Assembly (NCBI GenBank): GCA_947454745.1
Contig: CANGMV010000088.1
Location: 1 to 5,528, forward strand
DNA from: Bacteroidota bacterium
Lineage (GTDB): Bacteria; Bacteroidota; Bacteroidia; Chitinophagales; Chitinophagaceae
DNA length: 5,528 bases
Direction of reading: 5' to 3'
Of the stretch, positions 1-5,528 are shown piece after piece. The notes below the pieces were generated by a model. It ran no database searches and was not told where the DNA came from. It saw only the letters and a program-made list of their open reading frames with translations. The translations under genes and the position numbers were made by a program. Position 1 is the first letter of the stretch. Every line of letters begins with the position of its first letter.

Positions 1-2084
1 ACTAAAAAACGAATCGTTACGTCTATCGCAATGCCCAAAGCAACACTAAATACCAGTACCGTGGAAGGCTTTAAGGAAATACCCGCCCAGCCCATCATAC
101 CTGCTGTAATTAATAAGGGTACAATATTAGGAATGAGCGAACACATTAATATAGGAAAAGAACGAAACAAGAAAATCATGCAAAAAGCAATTAATAAAAA
201 GGCCCAAAAGATAGACTCACTTAAACCTCGAATTATAAAATTACTGCCTTCTAAAAAAGTAACGCTACTTCCTGTAATTTGAATATTGTACTTACTCGAG
301 TCAAAAATTACTTTTGTTGCACTATCTACTCTATTTAAAAAAGCAGGCAATTGAGCACTACCAATATCCTTCATATTCACACTGATCCTAGTAGATTGCT
401 TATCCTTATCAATAAACTTACTTAATAATTGTGTTGGATTGGTTGCTGTGGTATTAGCTGTGTTATTACTATTACCGTTGGATCCTATTTTTAAATAAGC
501 AGCAATAAATGCCATCTCTGTTCCTGAAGGCACTGTATATGTCATACTATCTCCGTCATAAAATGTTTGTTTGGCAAACTTAATACCTTCCACTAAGCCA
601 ATTGGCTTTCCCAATTCAGGCTGAGCTCTTAAGAATGCATGTAGCGATTCTATGTCTTCTAAAGGATGAATAGTGCGTACCAGACCATTCTTCTTTTTAG
701 TATCAACGATAATCTCCATGGGCATGACACCTCCCCCTTCTTTTTCAAACCATTTTAAATCGGTAAATAATTTGTCTTTCTTAGGCAAGTCATCTACAAT
801 AAATGCTTCTTTCTTAATATGCGTAAGCCCCACAAATGAAACAAGTACCAACACGATTGTTATACCGAACACCCATTTTGTATGCACAAAAGTCCATCGC
901 TCAATTTTAACCAATACTTTTTCTAAAAATGGATTGTCTAAATATTTTACATGATTCGGCTGTGGTGCTTGTAAATAAGTAAGGACAGGGGGAATAAAAA
1001 AGAGACTAATAAAGAACAATGCCATAATATTCAATCCCGACACCCAACCAAATTCTTTTAATAATGGACTTTTAGTAAATGCAAATACAAAGAAGCCAAT
1101 AGCTGCTGTTAAATTACAGAACAACGTTACAATACCCATCCTTCCTACCATATTAATAATGGCTTTCTCCTTGTGGGGCGTTTCCTTATAAGAGGTATGG
1201 TATTTATTTAAGAAGTAAATGCAATTGGGTATGCCTATTACAACAATCAAAGGCGGTATTAATGCAGTTAGTAAGGTAATTTTTTGTCCTAATAAAACCA
1301 TGGTTCCAAAACTCCAAATAACGCCCATGGCCACTACGGCCAAACTCATTAACATGGCCGACAAGGAGCGAAAAAACAACAATAAGGTAATGGCACATAA
1401 AACCAAGGAGCCAATCAAAAACCAAAGCATTTCTTTTTTAATACGATCAGCTAAAATGGTTCTGATATAAGGCAAGCCACTTACGTGTAAATCCAAGCTT
1501 GTTGCTTTTGTAAATGCAGTTAATTTTGCATTTAAAGTGCCAATTATATGAGAACGCGCTGCACTGTTTATGGAATCGGGCATAAAGCTAATGGCCATAA
1601 TATAGGCATGACTATTAGGATTGTATAATAAATTTTTATAAAATGGCAATTGCTCAAACTCCCTCTTATCTATTTGTAATAGGCTATCACTTTTATAATC
1701 CGCTGAAAATATTTTATGTGCGATAAATTTACTGTTCATCGTATCCTTCAATAAATTATAAGCAAAGGGTACGCTTAATACATCGGTCACACCTGGAATA
1801 GACTTAATGTTTTTATGCAATTCAACTACCTGGTTAAATACAGCAGGCGTGTATAAACTATCTGTTTGAAAACCCACAACCATGGTAGTGCCGTCTACTC
1901 CAAATTTTTTGACGAAATTTTTATAGATGACAAATTTTGGATTGTCCTCGGGAATGGCTTTTGTAAACTCGTAACTTAATTTAATTTGTGCAGCAAAATA
2001 ACCCATCACTAAGGTTGCTAAAGTCAACATGACTAAACTTGCGACTTTATACTTAACTATTTTTTGACCTAAGCGATACCACAT
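1..2084 (-). CDS. RND/MMPL-family transporter, C-terminus cut by window edge
   Basis: Reading down from the ATG at 2084-2082 gives 694 uninterrupted codons to the left edge, with no stop, so the gene is 3'-partial. The architecture is the duplicated RND fold: TM1 about residues 11-31, a large extracytoplasmic loop about 33-215, TM2-TM6 about 217-371, TM7 about 403-421, a second large loop about 423-618, then TM8-TM10 from 621. The first loop opens with an AIPEDNP motif (43-49) and the second with IVDDLPK (429-435), the usual paired positions in MMPL-type exporters. The intramembrane signatures are IGIPNC (283-288, TM4) and GIAIDV (684-689, TM10). Bacteroidota relatives are, from memory, about 770-800 residues, so roughly 80-110 residues with TM11-12 are missing. 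An in-frame TAA 15 bases upstream makes this ATG the only good start. It acts in the inner membrane, probably driven by proton-motive force; the substrate is unknown, with lipids or hydrophobic compounds most likely by family. It starts 16 bases after the PAP2-like gene. Confidence 0.93.
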   Translation of the reverse strand, partial: MWYRLGQKIVKYKVASLVMLTLATLVMGYFAAQIKLSYEFTKAIPEDNPKFVIYKNFVKKFGVDGTTMVVGFQTDSLYTPAVFNQVVELHKNIKSIPGVTDVLSVPFAYNLLKDTMNSKFIAHKIFSADYKSDSLLQIDKREFEQLPFYKNLLYNPNSHAYIMAISFMPDSINSAARSHIIGTLNAKLTAFTKATSLDLHVSGLPYIRTILADRIKKEMLWFLIGSLVLCAITLLLFFRSLSAMLMSLAVVAMGVIWSFGTMVLLGQKITLLTALIPPLIVVIGIPNCIYFLNKYHTSYKETPHKEKAIINMVGRMGIVTLFCNLTAAIGFFVFAFTKSPLLKEFGWVSGLNIMALFFISLFFIPPVLTYLQAPQPNHVKYLDNPFLEKVLVKIERWTFVHTKWVFGITIVLVLVSFVGLTHIKKEAFIVDDLPKKDKLFTDLKWFEKEGGGVMPMEIIVDTKKKNGLVRTIHPLEDIESLHAFLRAQPELGKPIGLVEGIKFAKQTFYDGDSMTYTVPSGTEMAFIAAYLKIGSNGNSNNTANTTATNPTQLLSKFIDKDKQSTRISVNMKDIGSAQLPAFLNRVDSATKVIFDSSKYNIQITGSSVTFLEGSNFIIRGLSESIFWAFLLIAFCMIFLFRSFPILMCSLIPNIVPLLITAGMMGWAGISLKPSTVLVFSVALGIAIDVTIRFL

Positions 2085-2100
2085 AAAAAAAGGGGTTTAT

Positions 2101-2739
2101 TTACAGGACCCAAAAATACGCCATTAGCTGCGTAAGTATTCCTATTGCAAATCCAATAATCAATTCTTGTTTGGTATGATCACTCACAATCATACGTGCA
2201 CTTACTACCACTCCAGCCAATAAAATGGCCAATGATACCCAAATAAAATTATGAATAGGATAATAAAAACTAACCAACAATACAGCCATTAATAGACCAC
2301 TTACCCCCATGGCATGAAGGCTTACTTTCATAAAATTATTTACAATCAACCCGATACTACTTGCTATAAAAATACCAAAATAGAAAAATTTTAATGCCAA
2401 TGGCTGATCGGTAAAATTGCGACTTAAATAATACATCCACCAATAAAAAAACATTGAAATCACATAGGGAATGATTCTTTCCTTTTGTGTTCTTAAATAA
2501 ATACTATCACTAAATTTTAATCTCCACAATAAAAAAACAGCAAATGCGGGGAAAAAAGCAGTTAGCCAAAACACACTAAATACGCGTAATTTTAATTGCC
2601 AATCGGTAATGCCTACAAATTCAAAAGGCACTACCTTAATAAGATAGAGCATAAAAAAAGTAGGAATAAATAAAGGATGGAAAACGTATGAAACGATTTG
2701 TGCACCTATGCGCAGTGGTTTTGAATTTGTATTTTCCAT
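2101..2739 (-). CDS. PAP2-like polytopic membrane protein (possible lipid-phosphate phosphatase)
   Basis: This is a 212-residue protein, very rich in F, W, Y, L and I, with about six or seven membrane spans (about 17-37, 52-73, 91-105, 114-134, 145-159, 164-183, 194-211). Weak versions of all three PAP2 phosphatase motifs appear in the right order. KERIIP (86-91) stands for the K-x6-RP motif, SLHAMG (140-145) for the PSGH motif, and R182-x5-H188-x3-E192 for the SR-x5-H-x3-D motif. The catalytic-type histidines H142 and H188 and R182 are therefore present, while the final Asp is Glu and motif 1 has non-standard spacing. Active PAP2 enzymes dephosphorylate lipid phosphates such as undecaprenyl pyrophosphate or phosphatidic acid; whether this one does is uncertain. 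The start follows the rpoN stop by 16 bases, and the stop lies 16 bases before the transporter gene, consistent with one operon. An alternative is a PAP2-derived protein with no catalytic role. Confidence 0.72.
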   Translation of the reverse strand: MENTNSKPLRIGAQIVSYVFHPLFIPTFFMLYLIKVVPFEFVGITDWQLKLRVFSVFWLTAFFPAFAVFLLWRLKFSDSIYLRTQKERIIPYVISMFFYWWMYYLSRNFTDQPLALKFFYFGIFIASSIGLIVNNFMKVSLHAMGVSGLLMAVLLVSFYYPIHNFIWVSLAILLAGVVVSARMIVSDHTKQELIIGFAIGILTQLMAYFWVL

Positions 2740-2755
2740 GTATCAGTTTAGGTGG

Positions 2756-4285
2756 CTAGAGCTCTTTTCTGAGTCGAGCAACAGGTATGTTTAAGAGTTC
2801 TCTATATTTAGCAACGGTACGTCTTGCGATATTATATCCTTTGCCTTGTAATTGTTCTGTCAATTCATCATCACTAAGCGGCTTATGCTTATCTTCTTGC
2901 TGAATTAGGTCGCCCAAGATAGCTTTTACTTCCTTTGTACTTACCTCCTCACCAGAGTCTGTGGTCAAAGATTCACTAAAAAAATATTTTAATAAATACG
3001 TACCAAATTCAGTTTGTACATATTTGCTATTGGCTACCCTACTTACGGTGGAAACATCCAATGCTGTTTTTTCTGCAATGTCTTTTAAAATCATTGGCTT
3101 TAACTGTGTAGTATCACCACTTAAAAAAAATGCTTCCTGGTGCAACAAAATAGCACGCATGGTCATTAACAAAGTTTGTTGCCTTTGTTGAATCATTTCA
3201 ATAAACCATTTTGCAGAATCAATTTTTTGTTTGATAAAAAAGACTGCTTCTTTTTGTGCCTTATCTTGCTTCGGACCACGCTCATATTCCTTAAGCATTA
3301 ATTTATAATCATCACTAATGACCAAAGGTGGCGCATTACGACTGTTTAAAGTCAACTCTAATTTTCCATTATTAATCAGAACCGTAAAGTCAGGAATAAT
3401 ATACATTTCAGCATCGTGCCCATGACCCGTTTCAGCTCCTGGCTTAGGATTCAATGAAACAATTTGATGCAATACTTCCTTTATATCTGCGTCGGACAAA
3501 TGAAGACTTTTTTGAATTTTATCGTAATGCTTACGGGTAAATTCTTCAAAATGTTTTTCCAAAACCTGCACCGCTAATAGTAAAGGCTCTTTGTTGTCTT
3601 GTTTTTTCTCCAGATCGTCCGTTGCTAATTTTCTTTTTAATTGCAATAACAAACATTCCTGTAAATTTCTTGCAGCTATGCCTGCAGGATCAAAACCTTG
3701 AATAATCAGCAAGATAGATTCTATGTCTTTTTCCTCTACCCACATTCCTTGCTTAAAAGCCAAATCGTCGGCAATGGATTGTAATGCTCTACGCAAATAC
3801 CCATCATCGTCCAAGCTTCCTATAATTTGTTCTGCAATTTTATACTTATCCTCATCCAAAGCAAGCATACTCAATTGGTCCATTAGTAATTCATGCAAGC
3901 TCAGTTCCGCTTTAATTGGAATCACTTTGTCATCATCTAATTCAGGATAATAATCGTCTCTTGTTTTGTAATCGGCAATGTCTCCGTCGTCATCGTAATT
4001 ATACTCATTCAATTCTTCATTGCTTAATTCATATTCATCCACGGGTACCGCTTCCTCATCGTCTTGTAAACCTTGCAATAATTCATCTTTCATTTCTTCA
4101 TTGGCAGTCGACGCATCACCATCCAACAAATCCAAATTCATTTCGAGTGCGGGATTTTCTTCTAATTCCTCTTTCACTCTTTGTTCAATTTGCGCACTAG
4201 GTATTTGCAACAATTTCATTAACTGAATTTGCTGTGGAGACAATCTTTGTAATTGTCTTTGTTGTAAAGACTGACCTAGTGACAT
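2756..4285 (-). CDS. rpoN: RNA polymerase sigma-54 factor
   Basis: This 509-residue protein is a full-length sigma-54, slightly longer than the usual 430-500. Region I (about 1-50) is glutamine- and leucine-rich and ends in EELEENPALE; it contacts activators and holds the polymerase closed. Region II (about 52-125) is a strongly acidic, D/E/Y-rich linker. The core-binding domain follows, with GFDPAGIAARNLQEC (197-211) and LNPKPG (278-283). A helix-turn-helix lies about 401-422 (IAEKTALDVSTVSRVANS), then LLKYFFSES (431-439). The RpoN box ARRTVAKYRE (487-496), which reads the -24 promoter element, is a perfect match. Sigma-54 needs an AAA+ enhancer-binding protein to open promoters; none is encoded in this window. 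The ATG is 9 bases after the aminotransferase stop, with the leader AGTTTTAAT and no Shine-Dalgarno, so translation may be coupled to the gene before it. The family assignment is essentially certain. Confidence 0.98.
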   Translation of the reverse strand: MSLGQSLQQRQLQRLSPQQIQLMKLLQIPSAQIEQRVKEELEENPALEMNLDLLDGDASTANEEMKDELLQGLQDDEEAVPVDEYELSNEELNEYNYDDDGDIADYKTRDDYYPELDDDKVIPIKAELSLHELLMDQLSMLALDEDKYKIAEQIIGSLDDDGYLRRALQSIADDLAFKQGMWVEEKDIESILLIIQGFDPAGIAARNLQECLLLQLKRKLATDDLEKKQDNKEPLLLAVQVLEKHFEEFTRKHYDKIQKSLHLSDADIKEVLHQIVSLNPKPGAETGHGHDAEMYIIPDFTVLINNGKLELTLNSRNAPPLVISDDYKLMLKEYERGPKQDKAQKEAVFFIKQKIDSAKWFIEMIQQRQQTLLMTMRAILLHQEAFFLSGDTTQLKPMILKDIAEKTALDVSTVSRVANSKYVQTEFGTYLLKYFFSESLTTDSGEEVSTKEVKAILGDLIQQEDKHKPLSDDELTEQLQGKGYNIARRTVAKYRELLNIPVARLRKEL

Positions 4286-4294
4286 ATTAAAACT

Positions 4295-5494
4295 TTAGGA
4301 AAGGGCTTCTTTGATAACTGCTAAACATTTAGCACCTTTTTCATGTACTTGTTCCTCGGTCCAGGTTAAGCTAATGGCAGTAGAAATACACCTGCTCATA
4401 ATCGCATCACTTTTCGCGAAAGTATTGGTTTGTAAGGTAGTTAATGCTTTTTGTTGCACATCGGATAATGCATACAAACTCTTTGCAGTTTTTAAATGAT
4501 CCCACTTACGTATGTAGTGCCAATTATTGGCGAACCAATAAAAATTACCAGCAAGAATACCTGCAGTTTTCATGGCTTCAATTGCTTTTTCGGTTGCTTC
4601 CTGTGAAGGTAAGAACCAAGAAAGGAAACTATAGCTGTCGCCTGAAGGATCTGGTACTGTTCTGAAACTAATTCCAGGCACTTGCTCCATATATGATTTT
4701 AAAATATGGTTGTTTCTTTTTTGCAACGCTAAGAAAGTATCTAACTTTTTAATTTGCGCTACACCCACTGCTGCATGCAATTCACTGATTCTAAAATTGT
4801 ATCCAAGGAAAGGATGTAAATCGGCACCTCGGTCTACACCTAAATGATCATGACCATGATCGGTAAACGCATCCGCCTTAATATACACCTCTTTATTATT
4901 GGTCATCACTACACCTCCTTCGCCACAAGTAATTGTTTTTACAAAGTCAAAGGAAAAGGTACCTGCATCTCCAATCGTACCTAATGCTTTTCCTTTGTAC
5001 GTGCCGCCAATACTTTGACAAGCATCTTCTAATAATATTAATTTATGTTCAGCACAAATTGCTTTTAAGGCATCTAAATCTGCCATGCTTCCGCACATAT
5101 GCACGGGCATCACACATTTTGTTTTAGAGGTGATGGCAGCTTTCACAGCATCGGGTGCTAAAGTCAATGAGCTATCAATATCCACTAATACAGGAACAGC
5201 TCCCATACTTAATACAGCTTCAAAACTAGCAACAAATGTAAATGCGGGCATGATCACTTCGTCGCCTGCACCAATACCTAAGGCAGCCATCGCAGTTGTT
5301 AAAGCTGCAGTACCACTACTTGTTAATTGCGCATATTCACTGCCAAACTTGCTACATATAGCTTGTTCTAGCTCTTTTGATTTCCAAATTCCTTTGCGGG
5401 GTCCATCAAAACCATAGCGCATTAAAATACCTGTCTCAAGGACATCATTTACTTCTTTTCTTTCTTCTTCACCAAAGAATTCAAAACCTGGCAT
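4295..5494 (-). CDS. DegT/DnrJ/EryC1/StrS PLP-dependent sugar aminotransferase
   Basis: This 399-residue protein has the full aspartate-aminotransferase-fold signature of sugar aminotransferases. SSGTAAL (59-65) is the cofactor-phosphate loop, and GDEVIMPAFTFVAS (77-90) is the usual conserved strand. EDACQS (156-161) carries D157, which pairs with the pyridine nitrogen. SFDFVKTITCGEGG (181-194) carries the Schiff-base lysine K186. GYNFRISELHAAVG (231-244) supplies the N233/R235 substrate-side positions. All catalytic residues are present, so it should be active, transferring an amino group (typically from glutamate) to a keto-sugar in the cytoplasm. The N-terminal MPGFEFFG and the block VHMCGSMADLD (131-141) recall the subgroup annotated as 8-amino-3,8-dideoxy-octulosonate transaminase (KdnA); GDP-perosamine-synthase-like enzymes are the main alternative. 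The substrate is therefore not settled and no symbol is given. The start is chosen because the protein begins at the conserved N-terminus and lies just downstream of a good -7 box. It is the first gene of the block. Confidence 0.95.
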   Translation of the reverse strand: MPGFEFFGEEERKEVNDVLETGILMRYGFDGPRKGIWKSKELEQAICSKFGSEYAQLTSSGTAALTTAMAALGIGAGDEVIMPAFTFVASFEAVLSMGAVPVLVDIDSSLTLAPDAVKAAITSKTKCVMPVHMCGSMADLDALKAICAEHKLILLEDACQSIGGTYKGKALGTIGDAGTFSFDFVKTITCGEGGVVMTNNKEVYIKADAFTDHGHDHLGVDRGADLHPFLGYNFRISELHAAVGVAQIKKLDTFLALQKRNNHILKSYMEQVPGISFRTVPDPSGDSYSFLSWFLPSQEATEKAIEAMKTAGILAGNFYWFANNWHYIRKWDHLKTAKSLYALSDVQQKALTTLQTNTFAKSDAIMSRCISTAISLTWTEEQVHEKGAKCLAVIKEALS

Positions 5495-5514
5495 AAACTG
5501 AATTTTAAGTGAAA

Positions 5515-5522
5515 CAAAGGTA
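5515..5522 (-). promoter_or_regulatory. Candidate Bacteroidota -7 promoter box (TACCTTTG)
   Basis: On the minus strand the sequence TACCTTTG exactly fits the TAnnTTTG -7 consensus of primary-sigma promoters in Bacteroidota. It ends 20 bases upstream of the aminotransferase ATG, which would place transcription start near 5508-5511 and leave a leader of about 15 bases. The matching TTTG -33 element would lie about 19-21 bases further upstream, beyond the right edge, so it cannot be checked here. This would be the promoter for the whole four-gene block. Confidence 0.5.
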
Positions 5523-5528
5523 GCTTAA

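Larger units (their letters stand above)
1..5494 (-). other. Probable operon: aminotransferase - rpoN - PAP2-like - MMPL transporter
   Basis: All four genes face the same way, and the gaps between stop and next start are 9, 16 and 16 bases. None of the gaps can hold a hairpin terminator, and no TAnnTTTG box was noticed before the inner genes. The transcript continues past the left edge, since the transporter is unfinished there. Co-transcription is inferred from spacing only. Confidence 0.72.

Noticed and set aside
31..282. Plus-strand open frame of 83 codons
   Set aside because: It lies wholly antisense to the transporter, whose minus-strand frame is continuous and has clear family motifs; its product resembles nothing recognisable.
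673..954. Plus-strand open frame of 93 codons
   Set aside because: It is antisense to TM7 and the start of the second loop of the transporter; the S/T/N-rich product is typical of a shadow frame.
1204..1470. Two open frames (minus 1425-1204 and plus 1219-1470) within the transporter
   Set aside because: Both overlap TM2-TM4 of the transporter in other frames; the apparent hydrophobicity of the minus one comes from the overlapping membrane codons.
2740..2755. Search for a terminator or promoter between rpoN and the PAP2-like gene
   Set aside because: The 16-base gap CCACCTAAACTGATAC has no hairpin, no T-run and no TAnnTTTG box.
3916..4226. Overlapping plus-strand open frames opposite the rpoN N-terminus
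   Set aside because: Their H/S/N-rich translations are the complement of the acidic and glutamine-rich rpoN codons; no start context or homology is visible.
4846..4861. Perfect inverted repeat GATCATG-AC-CATGATC
   Set aside because: It lies inside the aminotransferase and is explained by the Asp-His-Gly-His-Asp-His codons (a family-typical DHGHxx segment), not by an operator or terminator.
5330..5346. Second GG-N10-GC (-24/-12-like) match on the minus strand in the aminotransferase
   Set aside because: It has only about 8-9 of the 12 specified bases and sits within conserved coding sequence with no start site downstream.
5085..5417. Plus-strand open frame of 110 codons, the longest antisense one
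   Set aside because: It is antisense to the conserved catalytic N-terminal half of the aminotransferase, where codon bias leaves the opposite strand open; it has no recognisable domain.
1..5528. Mobile element, CRISPR array, tRNA/rRNA or defence system
   Set aside because: No transposase, terminal inverted repeats, repeat-spacer pattern, RNA gene or known defence domain was seen; nearly every base is covered by four ordinary genes.

Overview
The window reads as one leftward (minus-strand) block of four tightly packed genes from an AT-rich member of the phylum Bacteroidota, plausibly near the Chitinophagaceae. Three things point there: start codons lack Shine-Dalgarno sequences and have A/T-rich leaders; a TAnnTTTG-type -7 promoter element precedes the first gene; and the PAP2-like and RND/MMPL proteins resemble Bacteroidota forms. 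The lineage is inferred from sequence style, not from a search.

From right to left, in transcription order: (1) a candidate promoter at the right edge; (2) a complete PLP-dependent sugar aminotransferase of the DegT/DnrJ/EryC1/StrS family (5494-4295); (3) a complete sigma-54 factor, RpoN (4285-2756); (4) a small polytopic membrane protein with weakened PAP2 phosphatase motifs (2739-2101); (5) a large RND/MMPL-family transporter that starts at 2084 and runs off the left edge, with 694 codons visible. This last gene fills the left 2.1 kb even though it has no stop codon inside the window.

Gaps between genes are 9, 16 and 16 bases, with no terminator-like hairpin and no second clear promoter, so one polycistronic transcript is the simplest reading. 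Three of the four products fit envelope work: nucleotide-sugar or octulosonate amination, lipid-phosphate chemistry, and lipid or hydrophobic-compound export. RpoN is the regulatory outlier. No tRNA, rRNA, CRISPR array, insertion sequence or long repeat was seen. The block looks like ordinary chromosomal backbone, not a mobile or defence island. The points most worth a second look are the possible 8-amino-Kdo-type role of the aminotransferase, the altered proton-relay positions in the transporter, the degenerate PAP2 motifs, the -7 promoter box, and an in-frame slippery T-run in rpoN just before its DNA-binding domain.
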